33,712 nt of DNA from Ruoffia halotolerans (GCF_014049385.1 NZ_JACAOA010000025.1:1-33712); one strand, 5' to 3'. Shown: positions 9,503 to 19,102, numbered from the stretch's first letter. The notes: a model not told the origin generated them from the letters alone. Program-made: numbers and translations.

Positions 9503-10797
9503 TGTTTTCCTTCTTGAAAAATGCATTCGCTGTTAGAGATATCCGACGTAGAATTTTATTCACTCTGTTTATCTTCGCAGTATTCCGTTTAGGGTCTCAT
9601 ATCCCAGTACCAGGTGTTAACGCTGGTGCTTTACAATCATTAAGCAATACTGGGGTATTAGGTTTATTGAATACTTTTGGTGGGGGTGCACTTCAAAGAT
9701 ATTCTATCTTTGCGATGGGTGTATCGCCATACATTACTGCATCAATCATTATGCAATTATTGCAAATGGACTTAGTTCCTAAGTTTACCGAGTGGGCCAA
9801 ACAAGGTGAAGTCGGTAGACGTAAGCTTAATCAAGCTACTACTTACACTGCAATAGTTTTAGGCTTTATCCAATCTTTAGGATTATCATTTGGGTTTAAC
9901 CAGTTATCTGGTTTAGGTTTAATTAATAACCCTACAATGGCAACTTATCTAACAATTGCTTTAATCTTAACGGCTGGAACAATGTTCTTAGTTTGGTTAG
10001 GTGAGCAAATCACGCGTAATGGTGTCGGAAACGGAGTATCTATGTTGATCTTCGCCGGTATTGTTGCAGAAGTGCCAAAAGATTTTTATGGATTTTTCCA
10101 ATCATCTATATCAGGTGTGACAGGTAATGAACTGACCCAAAATTTACTGATTTTATTAGCCATCGTACTAGTAATCATCGTAAGTATTGTTATTGTTGTT
10201 CTAATGGAAAGAGCTCAAAGACGTATTCCAATTCATCACTCTAAGAAAGCAACTGGTGCCCGACATACAGCGCACTTACCATTAAAGATTAACTCTGCTG
10301 GTGTTATTCCTGTAATTTTCGCAACGTCGTTTATTACAACACCACAAACAATCTTTTCTTTCTTAAGTACTGACAACGCAGGTCCAGTGATGCAGTTTTT
10401 CGGAAACTTGTTTAACTTACAACATCCATTAGGAGCAGTATTCTATACTGTATTACTTATTGCCTTTACTTATTTCTATTCATTAGTACAGGTTAACCCT
10501 GAGAAAGTAGCAGAAAATTTACAGAAACAAGGCGCTTATATACCAAGTGTACGTCCTGGTAATGATACCGAGACATTTATTACACAATTAATTAATCGCT
10601 TAAGTGGGGTCGGCGCATTATATCTAACATTAATCGCCGTATTACCGATCGTTGCTGGATTTATCTGGGAAATACCAATGAATATTTCATTAAGTGGAAC
10701 AAGTATTTTAATTGTTGTAGGTGTTGCTATAGAAACAACTAAACAAATCGAAGGTAGAATGGTTAAACGTCGCTATAAAGGATTTCTTTATCAATAG
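9502..10797 (+). CDS. secY: Protein translocase channel subunit SecY
   Basis: SecY (431 aa) is the ten-helix membrane channel through which SecA and the ribosome push secretory and membrane proteins. The first helix begins near residue 15; the plug-domain region HIPVPGVNAGALQ follows at about 32-44, and the cytosolic loop MERAQRRIPIHHSKKA near 234-249 is the SecA/ribosome contact. Length is the Firmicute norm. It is coupled to rplO by a one-base overlap. No accessory secY2 cluster is seen. Confidence 0.97.
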   Translation: MFSFLKNAFAVRDIRRRILFTLFIFAVFRLGSHIPVPGVNAGALQSLSNTGVLGLLNTFGGGALQRYSIFAMGVSPYITASIIMQLLQMDLVPKFTEWAKQGEVGRRKLNQATTYTAIVLGFIQSLGLSFGFNQLSGLGLINNPTMATYLTIALILTAGTMFLVWLGEQITRNGVGNGVSMLIFAGIVAEVPKDFYGFFQSSISGVTGNELTQNLLILLAIVLVIIVSIVIVVLMERAQRRIPIHHSKKATGARHTAHLPLKINSAGVIPVIFATSFITTPQTIFSFLSTDNAGPVMQFFGNLFNLQHPLGAVFYTVLLIAFTYFYSLVQVNPEKVAENLQKQGAYIPSVRPGNDTETFITQLINRLSGVGALYLTLIAVLPIVAGFIWEIPMNISLSGTSILIVVGVAIETTKQIEGRMVKRRYKGFLYQ

Positions 10798-10830
10798 TTC
10801 ATCGATATTAAATAAGTAAGGACGATTTAT

Positions 10831-11481
10831 ATGAATATTTTATTAATGGGCCTTCCCGGAGCAGGGAAAGGAACACAAAGTGAACATATCTCCACAGATT
10901 ATTCAATGGTACATATTGCAACAGGGGATATCTTCCGTGAAGCAATTAAGAATGAAACGAAATTGGGACTAAAAGCTAAATCATATACAGATGCTGGTAA
11001 TCTTGTGCCGGATGATGTTACGAACAACTTAGTTCGTGAACGTTTATCACAATCAGATGTACAAGCAGATGGGTTTATGCTAGACGGGTACCCAAGAACG
11101 CTTCAACAAGCACATGCACTAGAAGAGAATTTAAAAGATATGAATTCTGATATTGACGCTGTTATTTATATCGATGTTGATTCAGATGTCCTTGAAAAAC
11201 GTCTAAGCGGTAGAATTATTTGTCGTGATTGTGGAGCTACGTATCATAAAGTATACAATCCACCTTCAGTTGATGGTGTTTGTGATAACTGTGGTTCTCA
11301 TGACTTCTATCAACGTGAAGACGACAAGCCAGAAAAAGTTAGACATCGTATTAACTTACAGATGGAATCAATTAAACCGATCTTAGAATTCTACGATGAT
11401 AAAAACATACTACACCGCATTAGTGGTGAAAATCCGATTGAAGTAGTTTATCGTGAGATACGTAATATTCTTGGAGAATAG
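10831..11481 (+). CDS. adk: Adenylate kinase
   Basis: Cytosolic enzyme converting ATP plus AMP to two ADP. The P-loop GLPGAGKGT is at residues 7-15 and the DGYPRT substrate motif at about 85-90. The LID domain carries four cysteines (131, 134, 151, 154), so it binds structural zinc as in other Gram-positives. Length (216 aa) is normal. secY-adk is a conserved pair; the map gene that follows adk in Bacillus is missing, as in streptococci. Confidence 0.97.
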   Translation: MNILLMGLPGAGKGTQSEHISTDYSMVHIATGDIFREAIKNETKLGLKAKSYTDAGNLVPDDVTNNLVRERLSQSDVQADGFMLDGYPRTLQQAHALEENLKDMNSDIDAVIYIDVDSDVLEKRLSGRIICRDCGATYHKVYNPPSVDGVCDNCGSHDFYQREDDKPEKVRHRINLQMESIKPILEFYDDKNILHRISGENPIEVVYREIRNILGE

Positions 11482-11526
11482 ATACCAAAGCATTTCACTA
11501 ACTGGTAAAAAAAGGAGGAAGTATTA

Positions 11527-11745
11527 ATGGCTAAAGATGATGTTATTGAAGTAGAAGGAATTATTTTAGAAACCTTGCCAAATGCAATGTTCAAAGTTGA
11601 ATTAGAAAATGGCCACGAAATTTTAGCTCATGTTTCAGGTAAAATTCGTATGAACTATATCCGTATTTTGCCAGGAGATAAAGTAACAGTTGAAATGTCT
11701 CCTTATGATTTGACAAAAGGTCGAATTACATATCGCTTTAAATAG
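11527..11745 (+). CDS. infA: Translation initiation factor IF-1
   Basis: IF-1 (72 aa) is a single S1/OB-fold domain that blocks the A site during initiation. The start [30 protein letters not shown] and the [15 protein letters not shown] end are almost invariant in Gram-positives. AAAGGAGGAAG precedes the ATG. It lies between adk and rpmJ as expected for Lactobacillales. Confidence 0.97.
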   Translation: MAKDDVIEVEGIILETLPNAMFKVELENGHEILAHVSGKIRMNYIRILPGDKVTVEMSPYDLTKGRITYRFK

Positions 11746-11765
11746 TCGATGGTTAAGAAGTTTAA

Positions 11766-11891
<126 letters not shown>

Positions 11892-11918
11892 TTTTAAGAA
11901 AAAGGAGGAAACTAGTCT

Positions 11919-12281
11919 ATGGCTCGTATAGCAGGAGTTGATATTCCACGTGACAAACGTATTGTTATTTCATTAACATATATCTTTGGAATCGGGAACA
12001 CTACAGCAAAACAAATCTGTGCAGATGCTAATGTATCTGAAAACACTCGCGTACAAGATTTATCTAACGATGAATTAGACCGTTTACGTTCTATTGTTGA
12101 CGGAATCAAAGTTGAAGGTGATTTACGTCGTGAAGTAAGTTTAGACATCAAACGTTTACAAGAAATCGGATCATACCGTGGTAACCGTCACCGTCGTAAC
12201 TTACCAGTTCGCGGACAAAACACTAAAAACAACGCACGTACCCGTAAAGGTCCTAAAAAAGCAGTTCAAGGTAAGAAATAA
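11919..12281 (+). CDS. rpsM: 30S ribosomal protein S13
   Basis: S13 (120 aa) is a 30S head protein making inter-subunit bridges and contacting P-site tRNA. The start [15 protein letters not shown] and the helix-two-turn-helix segment [13 protein letters not shown] are characteristic. The C-terminal signature [22 protein letters not shown] is intact. AAAGGAGGAA precedes the ATG. Confidence 0.97.
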   Translation: MARIAGVDIPRDKRIVISLTYIFGIGNTTAKQICADANVSENTRVQDLSNDELDRLRSIVDGIKVEGDLRREVSLDIKRLQEIGSYRGNRHRRNLPVRGQNTKNNARTRKGPKKAVQGKK

Positions 12282-12308
12282 TTAATTTAAAAGGGAGGTT
12301 AAGACTTC

Positions 12309-12701
12309 ATGGCAAAAAGACAACAAGCTCGTAGACGTCGTCGCGACAGAAAAAATATTGAACGTGGAATCGCACATATTCGTTCAACATTCAATAATAC
12401 AATCGTTATGATTACAGACGAGAATGGTAACGCACTTTCTTGGTCATCAGCAGGATCATTAGGATTCCGTGGATCAAAAAAATCTACTCCATTTGCTGCT
12501 CAAATGGCATCAGAAGTTGCTGCTAAAGGCGCAATGGAACATGGTATGAAATCTGTAGAGGTTGCAGTTAAAGGACCAGGATCTGGTCGTGAATCAGCAA
12601 TCCGTTCATTACAAGCAGCTGGTTTAGAGGTTTCAGCAATTCGTGACGTAACCCCAATCCCACATAACGGTGCTCGTCCACCAAAACGTCGTCGTGTTTA
12701 A
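12309..12701 (+). CDS. rpsK: 30S ribosomal protein S11
   Basis: S11 (130 aa) lines the mRNA path at the 30S platform. Conserved features are the basic N-terminus ([18 protein letters not shown]), [15 protein letters not shown], and the C-terminal [18 protein letters not shown]. The site is GGGAGG. An 83-base gap follows before rpoA, longer than most gaps in this operon. Confidence 0.97.
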   Translation: MAKRQQARRRRRDRKNIERGIAHIRSTFNNTIVMITDENGNALSWSSAGSLGFRGSKKSTPFAAQMASEVAAKGAMEHGMKSVEVAVKGPGSGRESAIRSLQAAGLEVSAIRDVTPIPHNGARPPKRRRV

Positions 12702-12751
12702 TGATAATTCCTATATTTAAAAACTTTTAATGTTGCTACAAAATTATCATT
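12700..12751 (+). repeat. 10-bp inverted repeat between rpsK and rpoA
   Basis: AATGATAATT (12700-12709) is perfectly complementary to AATTATCATT (12742-12751) across a 32-base loop; the first arm overlaps the rpsK stop codon. No T-run follows, so it is not a plain terminator. A weak promoter-like pair (TTGCTA 12733-12738, CATAAC 12756-12761, 17 bases apart) lies over its 3' arm. It could stabilise or process the message between rpsK and rpoA. Confidence 0.4.
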
Positions 12752-12784
12752 GAGACATAACGTATTGAAAGGGGAAAATTACTA

Positions 12785-13729
12785 ATGATCGAGATTGAAA
12801 AACCAGAGATTACAACGGTTGAAGTCAGTGAAGATGAAAAATTTGGCAAGATCGTGATTGAACCATTAGAACGTGGATATGGAACAACTCTTGGAAACTC
12901 ATTACGTCGTATTCTGCTATCTTCATTACCAGGTGCAGCAGTAACTAATATTCAAATTGATGGTGTACTTCATGAGTTCGCTACAGTCGATGGTGTAGTG
13001 GAAGATGTTCCTACGATCATTTTAAACTTGAAGAAGTTAGCCCTTAAATTGCACACGGAAGAAAGCAAAGTAATTGAATTAAATGTTGCGGGTCCAAAAA
13101 CAGTAACAGCTGCTGACATTATTCATGATAATGATGTACAAATTTTAAATCCAGATTTACATATTTGTACCTTAGCCGAAGATGCAGAATTGAACATGCG
13201 TATTAGCGTGTCCAACGGTCGAGGTTATGCACGTAGCGAATACAATAAGAGTGATGATATGCCAATTGGTGTATTACCAATCGATTCAATATATACACCA
13301 ATTGAAAAAGTGAATTATCAAGTTGAAAATACACGTATTGGTCAAAAGAATATATTTGATAAATTGACTTTAGACATTTGGACAGACGGATCAATTAGTC
13401 CAGAAAAATCTTTAAGTTTAGCTGCAAAAATATTGACTGAACATTTAAATATATTTGTTAACTTAAACGATGAAGCACGCGAAGCTGAAATTATGGTTGA
13501 AAAAGAAGAAGCAGAAAAAGAAAAAGTTCTTATCATGACAATTGAAGAATTAGACTTATCTGTTCGATCTTACAACTGCTTGAAACGTGCTGGAATTAAT
13601 ACAATTCAAGAACTTACAAATAAAACTGAAGCTGAAATGATGAAAGTTCGTAACTTAGGACGTAAATCATTATCAGAAGTTAAAGGCAAATTAGATGATC
13701 TAGGCCTAAGTCTGAAAGACGACGAATAA
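12785..13729 (+). CDS. rpoA: RNA polymerase subunit alpha
   Basis: The alpha subunit (314 aa) dimerises to nucleate RNA polymerase assembly. The N-terminal domain shows [23 protein letters not shown] (about residues 26-48), the dimerisation core. An acidic linker follows near 235-248 (EKEEAEKEK). The C-terminal domain (about 250-310) contains the helix-hairpin-helix segment [25 protein letters not shown] that binds UP elements and activators. Length is standard. The ribosome binding site is AAAGGGG. Confidence 0.97.
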   Translation: MIEIEKPEITTVEVSEDEKFGKIVIEPLERGYGTTLGNSLRRILLSSLPGAAVTNIQIDGVLHEFATVDGVVEDVPTIILNLKKLALKLHTEESKVIELNVAGPKTVTAADIIHDNDVQILNPDLHICTLAEDAELNMRISVSNGRGYARSEYNKSDDMPIGVLPIDSIYTPIEKVNYQVENTRIGQKNIFDKLTLDIWTDGSISPEKSLSLAAKILTEHLNIFVNLNDEAREAEIMVEKEEAEKEKVLIMTIEELDLSVRSYNCLKRAGINTIQELTNKTEAEMMKVRNLGRKSLSEVKGKLDDLGLSLKDDE

Positions 13730-13771
13730 TAGATCATTAGGGTTTATTTTACAAGAAATGGAGGAATCTTA

Positions 13772-14152
13772 ATGGCATACCGTAAATTAGGACGTACAAG
13801 TACACAACGTAAAGCATTACTACGTGATTTAACGACTGATGTAATTATCAACGAACGTATCGAAACAACAGAAGCTCGTGCTAAAGAAGTTCGTAAAACT
13901 GTTGAAAAAATGATTACATTAGGTAAGAAAGGTGACTTAGCTTCTCGTCGTAAGGCAGCTTCATTCTTACGCCGCGAATTAGCTGATGCTCGTATTGAAG
14001 ATGACGAAGTAATTATTGAATCAGTATTAGATCGTTTATTCGATAATTATGCTAACCGTTATGAAAACCGTAATGGAGGTTATACTCGTATCCTTAAAAA
14101 AGGACCACGACGTGGTGACGCTGCTCCAATGGTAATCTTAGAGTTAGTTTAA
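13772..14152 (+). CDS. rplQ: 50S ribosomal protein L17
   Basis: L17 (126 aa) is the last gene of the superoperon and lies near the tunnel exit. The start [20 protein letters not shown] and the end [26 protein letters not shown] are typical. The site is GGAGG. A structured RNA element follows about 75 bases downstream. Confidence 0.97.
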   Translation: MAYRKLGRTSTQRKALLRDLTTDVIINERIETTEARAKEVRKTVEKMITLGKKGDLASRRKAASFLRRELADARIEDDEVIIESVLDRLFDNYANRYENRNGGYTRILKKGPRRGDAAPMVILELV

Positions 14153-14202
14153 TAATTTAATAAGAACCAAAAGTTTAGTCACTTAATGATGGAGAGTGTT
14201 AT

Positions 14203-14307
14203 GATCAATAATTTGGTCTAGCTCTAATGCACAAGCAATGTTTATTGCTTAGATTGGAGGGGATTTTCTCCTCCAATCCATGTGCTTCTATCGTAAGTGC
14301 TTTTTTT
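14203..14307 (+). ncRNA. L17 downstream element-like structured RNA with 3' poly-T
   Basis: A compact three-way junction can be drawn: P1 GCACA (14229-14233) with TGTGC (14281-14285); P2 AGCAAT (14234-14239) with ATTGCT (14244-14249); P3 GATTGGAGG (14252-14260) with CCTCCAATC (14270-14278). A small hairpin GATCA/TGGTC (14203-14207, 14214-14218) precedes it, and seven T follow at 14301-14307 after AAGTGC. The place, just after rplQ in a lactic-acid-type bacterium, is that of the Rfam L17 downstream element, a conserved RNA of unknown function in Lactobacillales and Listeria. Membership is inferred from position and fold only. It probably also ends the superoperon transcript. Confidence 0.6.
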
Positions 14308-14328
14308 ATAGTTAAGTATATGATTGTT

Positions 14329-14359
14329 TTGAGAAAAGAATCGAATTAAATGGTATATT
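14329..14359 (+). promoter_or_regulatory. Candidate promoter of ecfA1-ecfA2-ecfT-truA
   Basis: TTGAGA (14329-14334) and an extended -10, TGG-TATATT (14351-14359), are 19 bases apart. The spacing is long but the TGn extension may compensate. It lies directly after the poly-T of the preceding element and 46 bases before the ecfA1 start. Confidence 0.45.
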
Positions 14360-14405
14360 TACCTATGAAAAAATCAGAAAGATGTGTCGCGAAAGGAAGA
14401 TAATA

Positions 14406-15245
14406 ATGAAAAGTCCTATCATCAAGTTAAAAGATATATCATTTCAATATCAAGGCGTAGAGTCTTTTGCTTTGACGAATGTTAATCTGACCATCAATAA
14501 AGGGGAATGGGTTGCATTAATCGGTCCCAACGGATCAGGGAAGTCAACTTTAGCAAAAATTATGAACGGTCTTTTGGTGCCTGAAAGTGGAAAAGTATTT
14601 ATCAATGGAAAATTACTAGATGAAGAAACCGTTTGGGAAGCTAGAAGATCTGTCGGAATGGTCTTTCAAAATCCTGATAACCAATTTGTTGGGGCAACGG
14701 TTGAAGACGATGTTGCTTTTGGTTTAGAAAACAATGGAGTTGAACGTCTAGAGATGATTCAACGTGTTAATGAAGCACTTCAACAAGTTAGAATGTCTGA
14801 CCATAAACAGAAAGAACCCGCTCGTTTATCTGGTGGGCAAAAACAAAGAGTGGCACTTGCAAGCGTCATTGCTTTACGACCAGATGTAATTTTACTAGAC
14901 GAAGCAACCGCGATGTTAGATCCTTTGGGTCGCGAAGAAGTGATTGAAGCAATTGAGAAAGTAAAAGAACAACATGATTTAACTGTTATCTCTATTACAC
15001 ATGATATCGATGAAGCTTCCAAAGCAGATCGAATTATTGTGATGAAAGATGGCGAAAAGAAAAGTGAAGGTGTTCCTGCCGATATCTTTAATTTAGGTAA
15101 AGGTCTCATTGATATGGGACTAGATTTGCCATTCACACAGAAGTTGAAACATGCTTTAATGGAGCGTGGAATAGATATACCGGATGAATATTTGGATGAG
15201 GAGGCTTTATTACAATGGATAATCCAATCGTATTTAACAATGTAG
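14406..15245 (+). CDS. ecfA1: ECF transporter ATPase EcfA1
   Basis: First ATPase of the energy-coupling factor module that powers uptake of vitamins and metal ions through interchangeable S-components. Walker [10 protein letters not shown] is at residues 40-48, the Q-loop Gln at 88, the signature LSGGQ at 141-145 and Walker B VILLDE at 161-166. The ATG at 14406 sits 6 bases from AAGGAAG; an in-frame ATG at 14382 lies ahead of that site and is unlikely. The product is 279 aa. Its end overlaps ecfA2 by 31 bases. Confidence 0.95.
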   Translation: MKSPIIKLKDISFQYQGVESFALTNVNLTINKGEWVALIGPNGSGKSTLAKIMNGLLVPESGKVFINGKLLDEETVWEARRSVGMVFQNPDNQFVGATVEDDVAFGLENNGVERLEMIQRVNEALQQVRMSDHKQKEPARLSGGQKQRVALASVIALRPDVILLDEATAMLDPLGREEVIEAIEKVKEQHDLTVISITHDIDEASKADRIIVMKDGEKKSEGVPADIFNLGKGLIDMGLDLPFTQKLKHALMERGIDIPDEYLDEEALLQWIIQSYLTM

Positions 15246-16117
15246 ATCATATTTATAATGCGGGTAGTCCGTTTGCCGTTTCTGCATTAAAAAATGTGAA
15301 CTTAAGTATTCCTAAAGGAAAGATTACTGCCATTATCGGACATACTGGCTCAGGAAAATCAACACTTATCCAACATCTAAACGTGTTGTTACGACCAACG
15401 CATGGTACTGTAAAGATTAATGATGTAGAAATTACTTCTGATTCTAAAAATAAAAATTTAAAAGCACTGAGAAAACAAGTCAGTGTCGTGTTTCAATTTC
15501 CAGAGTCTCAGTTATTTGAAGAAACCGTCTTAAAAGATGTCATGTTTGGACCTTTAAACTTTGGTGTTTCCGAAGAAGAAGCTGAACGCATTGCGCGTGA
15601 GAAACTATCTTTAGTCGGTTTACCTGAGAATCTTTACGACCGATCTCCGTTTGACTTGAGTGGAGGTCAAATGAGACGTGTCGCTATTGCTGGTGTTTTA
15701 GCCTTGGAACCAAGCGTTCTCGTTCTTGATGAACCGACAGCTGGTTTAGATCCAGCGGGTCAGAAGTACATGCTTGAGATGTTTGTTAATTTACATCGCG
15801 AACAAAACTTAACACTCGTTTTAGTAACACATCAAATGGAAGATGTGGCTTTATATGCGGATAATGTCATTGTGATGGAGAACGGAACAGTGGTTAAGAC
15901 AGGAGAACCATTAGAAATTTTTAAAGATGAGGATAAACTAGAAACATTACAATTATCTCTACCTCATTCGTTACAGTTTTTTAAAGATATTGATACTCAG
16001 TTAGAAACAACTTATATAAAAGAGACTCAACCGATTACAGTAGAGCAACTAGCAGATGAGATTGTAAAAATTAAGCAATCTCGTGCTCTAAAGAGTGAGG
16101 TGTCAGAAAATGTTTGA
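15215..16117 (+). CDS. ecfA2: ECF transporter ATPase EcfA2
   Basis: Second ATPase of the ECF module (300 aa), which pairs with EcfA1. Walker [10 protein letters not shown] is at residues 42-50, LSGGQ at 148-152 and Walker B VLVLDE at 168-173. The [12 protein letters not shown] segment near 94-105 is the groove that holds an EcfT coupling helix. The ATG has a GAGGAGG site inside ecfA1, and its end overlaps ecfT by 8 bases, so all three are translationally coupled. Confidence 0.95.
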   Translation: MDNPIVFNNVDHIYNAGSPFAVSALKNVNLSIPKGKITAIIGHTGSGKSTLIQHLNVLLRPTHGTVKINDVEITSDSKNKNLKALRKQVSVVFQFPESQLFEETVLKDVMFGPLNFGVSEEEAERIAREKLSLVGLPENLYDRSPFDLSGGQMRRVAIAGVLALEPSVLVLDEPTAGLDPAGQKYMLEMFVNLHREQNLTLVLVTHQMEDVALYADNVIVMENGTVVKTGEPLEIFKDEDKLETLQLSLPHSLQFFKDIDTQLETTYIKETQPITVEQLADEIVKIKQSRALKSEVSENV

Positions 16118-16916
16118 TAAATTACTTTTAGGCCGCTATTTGCAAGGTAATTCAATAATTCATGAATTAGATCCTCGCACTAAGTTATTAGGTAGTTTCT
16201 TTTTCATTGTGATTGTTTTTTTAGCAAATCATTGGCTAGCTTACTTACTCCTTGCAGCATTTGTATTTATTGTCATCAAATTAAGTAATATTTCTATATC
16301 TTACTTTTTACGTGGAATTCGACCAATGTTGTGGATTATTATGTTCACCGTTATATTTCAGATGTTATTTACTGTTGGAGGAACGGTTTATTTCCAATTA
16401 GGTCCGATAACAATTACATCTTTAGGGGTAATCAATGCGATTTATATCTTTATGCGATTAGTCTTAATTATTATGATGTCAACCATCTTAACTCTTACAA
16501 CAGCACCATTAGAATTAACAGATGGTATTGAACACTTATTAAGACCGTTGTCTCGTTTAGGTTTTCCTTCACACGAAGTGGCGTTAATGCTTTCCATTGC
16601 TTTACGTTATGTTCCTACTTTGATGGATGAAGCGCAAAAGATTATGAATGCTCAAAGAGCTCGAGGTGTAGAATTCGATGAAGGTAGTTTCGTTGACCGT
16701 GTTAAGGCTATGGTACCCATCTTAATTCCACTGTTCGTTAGTGCATTTAACCGGGCTGATGAGATGGCGATTGCCATGGAAGCTCGAGGTTATCGAGGTG
16801 GAGAAGGTCGGACAAAATATAGACAATTAAAATACTCAAAAATAGATGCTTATGCACTCTTAACTCTATTATTAGTAACAGCGGCGTTAATTGCGATTCG
16901 AATATTTATTGGATAA
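16110..16916 (+). CDS. ecfT: ECF transporter transmembrane protein EcfT
   Basis: Membrane scaffold of the ECF module (268 aa). Several hydrophobic helices are visible (about residues 27-58, 70-90, 100-130, 203-215, 247-267). The two coupling motifs Ala-Arg-Gly are at 184-186 and 225-227; they insert into the ATPases. The ATG at 16110 is 7 bases from GAGGTG; a GTG at 16095 precedes that site and is less likely. No S-component gene is adjacent, so this is a shared (group II) module. Confidence 0.94.
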   Translation: MFDKLLLGRYLQGNSIIHELDPRTKLLGSFFFIVIVFLANHWLAYLLLAAFVFIVIKLSNISISYFLRGIRPMLWIIMFTVIFQMLFTVGGTVYFQLGPITITSLGVINAIYIFMRLVLIIMMSTILTLTTAPLELTDGIEHLLRPLSRLGFPSHEVALMLSIALRYVPTLMDEAQKIMNAQRARGVEFDEGSFVDRVKAMVPILIPLFVSAFNRADEMAIAMEARGYRGGEGRTKYRQLKYSKIDAYALLTLLLVTAALIAIRIFIG

Positions 16917-16938
16917 TTTGTAATTGGAGGTAAACTGA

Positions 16939-17712
16939 ATGACGACACGTTATGCGTTAAAAATTCAATATGACGGCACTAACTATGTCGGCTATCAAGT
17001 GCAGCCAAATGGGCCATCGATACAAGAAGCTTTGCAAAAGGCCTTACATATAATGGCAAAGGCTAAACCTGGGGAATTAATTAAGAATTCAACATCGGGA
17101 AGAACTGATTCTGGTGTTCATGCACTCGGACAAGTCATCCATGTCGATTATCCAGCTAAAATACAACCTAATTCAATGCGTAAGGCATTGAACAGTATCT
17201 TAGACCAATCTATTCGAATCGTCGATGTAGCGCAAGTATCGGATGAATTTCATGCTCGCTATCATGCCATCGGTAAAGAGTATCAATATCGGATAGATAT
17301 TAATGAATTTCCTGATCCGTTCAAGCGATTATACACGAGTCATCATCCGTATGCTTTTGATTTGGAACGAATTCAAGAGGCGCTTAAGATTATTGTTGGT
17401 GAACATGATTTTACAAGTTTTTGCTCTACGAAAACTGACAGCGAGAATAAAGTGCGCCATGTGTTAGAAGCTGAAGCTTGGATAGATGAAGCGAAGAATG
17501 AATTAGTCTTCCGATTTTATGGAAAAGGTTTTTTATACAATATGGTTCGTATACTTGTTGGAACACTCCTTCAAATTGGAGATGGCTTAAAGCCAGTGGA
17601 TGAGATGCAAAGGCTATTAGAAGTAAAAGACCGAAATGAAGCGGGACCAACAGCGCCACCGAATGGCCTGTTCTTAATGCGTGTTGATTATGAAGTGGAT
17701 CCATTTAAATAA
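16939..17712 (+). CDS. truA: tRNA pseudouridine(38-40) synthase TruA
   Basis: TruA (257 aa) isomerises uridines 38-40 in the anticodon stem-loop of many tRNAs. The catalytic Asp57 lies in SGRTDSGVHALGQ. The C-terminal FYGKGFLYNMVRILVGTL segment is the conserved second half of the active site. ATG follows TTGGAGG at 16925-16931. It is 22 bases behind ecfT, the usual Lactobacillales neighbour, and is followed by its own terminator. Confidence 0.96.
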   Translation: MTTRYALKIQYDGTNYVGYQVQPNGPSIQEALQKALHIMAKAKPGELIKNSTSGRTDSGVHALGQVIHVDYPAKIQPNSMRKALNSILDQSIRIVDVAQVSDEFHARYHAIGKEYQYRIDINEFPDPFKRLYTSHHPYAFDLERIQEALKIIVGEHDFTSFCSTKTDSENKVRHVLEAEAWIDEAKNELVFRFYGKGFLYNMVRILVGTLLQIGDGLKPVDEMQRLLEVKDRNEAGPTAPPNGLFLMRVDYEVDPFK

Positions 17713-17723
17713 CTTTCTAACTG

Positions 17724-17751
17724 ACCTATGAGTGAAGCTCATAGGTTTTTT
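17724..17751 (+). terminator. Intrinsic terminator after truA
   Basis: ACCTATGAG (17724-17732) pairs perfectly with CTCATAGGT (17738-17746) around a 5-base loop, followed by a run of T. Confidence 0.9.
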
Positions 17752-17757
17752 ATTCAC

Positions 17758-17790
17758 AAAAAAATTCCTGACTGAAATATTAGCCAGGAA
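17758..17790 (-). terminator. Intrinsic terminator of the GNAT gene
   Basis: On the minus strand, TTCCTGGCT pairs with AGTCAGGAA (one G-T wobble) and seven T follow. On the plus strand the arms are 17782-17790 and 17765-17773, with the A-run at 17758-17764. It lies just past the stop of the minus-strand gene. Confidence 0.85.
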
Positions 17791-17795
17791 CAAAA

Positions 17796-18305
17796 TTATT
17801 TAGAATATTGAAAAACTTCTCTAGGTGTTCCGTCTTCAATGATAATATCACCGCAATGTTGAAAACCAAATTTATCGATTAAAGCGATCATAGAAGTATT
17901 CTTTCGATGTGTATCGATTTTTATATTGTCGTAATGATCTATGACATACTGCATACAAAAGCTTCCGGCACCATTAATCTGTTGATTAGAAGCAATTCGG
18001 TGAATAGTAACATAAGGACGATCATTCAGCCACTCGCCATTGATCTCTTGATAGGTTGGATCTTCGCCACTTTGAATACACATTGTAGCAACAATTGTTT
18101 CCTCTGGTAAGTCCGTTTGGTCCTGATCGTCTATCACACAAACGTAACTATGGTTATTTAAGATATCAGTTTCAATATCACTAGCTGCCGGATAATGATT
18201 TGGCCATTGAATATTGTTCCCATTCTTTCTTTGTAATTGTCTGCCGTATTCAATCACTTTCATAACTTCAGGAATTTCACTTTTCTTCGTTTGTCTTATG
18301 TACAT
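17796..18305 (-). CDS. GNAT-family N-acetyltransferase
   Basis: A 169-residue single-domain acetyltransferase that should use acetyl-CoA. The CoA pyrophosphate loop is seen as QINGAG at residues 109-114 after the strand YVTIHRIA. The C-terminal motif DTHRKNTSMIALIDKFGFQHCG (about 131-152) is the typical end of the fold. The N-terminal NNIQWPNHYPAASDIETDI segment is shared by a subgroup whose substrate is usually unassigned. Start ATG at 18305 has AGAGGG upstream. The substrate cannot be told from sequence; neighbours do not help. Confidence 0.85.
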   Translation of the reverse strand: MYIRQTKKSEIPEVMKVIEYGRQLQRKNGNNIQWPNHYPAASDIETDILNNHSYVCVIDDQDQTDLPEETIVATMCIQSGEDPTYQEINGEWLNDRPYVTIHRIASNQQINGAGSFCMQYVIDHYDNIKIDTHRKNTSMIALIDKFGFQHCGDIIIEDGTPREVFQYSK

Positions 18306-18395
18306 TATTACCCTCTTTTCGATTTTTGTGGTATGTTTATAAAGTATTAAAAATTAATTTACCCATTTAAACATTCAATTAATATTTATTAAATG

Positions 18396-18427
18396 GTATT
18401 ATATGAGTAGCTAATTATTAGTATAAT
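18396..18427 (+). promoter_or_regulatory. -10 region and shared 14-base motif ahead of the 216-aa gene
   Basis: A TATAAT (18422-18427) 20 bases before the 18443 gene is a plausible -10; the matching -35 position (TTATAT) is poor. Directly upstream is GTATTATATGAGTA (18396-18409). The identical 14 bases recur at 25382-25395, upstream of livJ2. Confidence 0.4.
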
Positions 18428-18442
18428 TAAGGAGAGAAATTA

Positions 18443-19093
18443 ATGCAATATATTACTGAGAACCAAGCAATCCGTTTAGCCGCTGATTATATCAAAGATC
18501 CAGCCCAAAAATATATCGTTTATAATATCCGTCGTCGTAATTACTTATTACACGATTATTATAAATACTTCTTCCGTTTTAGCCGTCGTGAATCAGTTTG
18601 GAATACACCATTGTTTAATATTGAAGACATTGCATCAGATTTAACCAATGAAGAAACAGTTGCGAAAGAAATCTTTGCAACTATCAACAAAAATGTGGAT
18701 GATACGTTAAGTTTAAAACATAAGAAAGATTTTTCACTTAAAGATTGTGAAGTATTATTAAACTATTACTTTAATGGTAAAACTTATATCGCATTCTACG
18801 ATTATTATTTAGGTCGCGTTGTATTAATTAAAGAACGTGATAAATCGAATGATTTCGGTGAATTAATCGGAAGTCGATACCAATTAATCGGTAACTTGCA
18901 TACCATTATTAATAAATCAATTGAACTTTCGGATGGCTTACTAGAAAGATTTATGAGTGAGTTAATCAATGATTTTACACCAATTAGAGAAATTGATGGT
19001 TTTGAAGAGTTAAACACAACGCTTCATGCATATATCGTTGAAGAAATTAGTAAAATTGACTCATGGGTTAAAGAAGAAAAAACAAAAGCATAA
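18443..19093 (+). CDS. Conserved-looking cytosolic protein of unknown function (216 aa)
   Basis: I do not recognise this protein. It has no signal peptide or membrane helix, is rich in Tyr, Phe, Lys and Asp, and has clusters such as NIRRRNYLLHDYYKYFFRFSRRE (about residues 28-50) and LNYYFNGKTYIAFYDYYLGRVVL. The C-terminal third looks helical. A clear ribosome binding site (AAGGAGAG) and codon use like its neighbours argue that it is real. It is a single-gene unit between a divergent GNAT gene and a convergent thrC, closed by a strong terminator. Confidence 0.8.
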   Translation: MQYITENQAIRLAADYIKDPAQKYIVYNIRRRNYLLHDYYKYFFRFSRRESVWNTPLFNIEDIASDLTNEETVAKEIFATINKNVDDTLSLKHKKDFSLKDCEVLLNYYFNGKTYIAFYDYYLGRVVLIKERDKSNDFGELIGSRYQLIGNLHTIINKSIELSDGLLERFMSELINDFTPIREIDGFEELNTTLHAYIVEEISKIDSWVKEEKTKA

Positions 19094-19102
19094 TCATATA
19101 AG

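Noticed and set aside
11482-11526. Missing map gene between adk and infA as a deletion
   Set aside because: Direct adk-infA order is normal in streptococci and other Lactobacillales.
14780-15250. 156-codon minus-strand ORF across ecfA1
   Set aside because: It is a shadow of the conserved ATPase frame; its Ser-rich low-complexity translation is typical of antisense reading.
14329-17712. An ECF S-component gene next to ecfT
   Set aside because: None is present; a shared module without a neighbouring S-component is normal for this genus group.
17907-18110. Plus-strand ORF opposite the GNAT gene
   Set aside because: It is antisense to a well-supported acetyltransferase, has no ribosome binding site and no recognisable domain.
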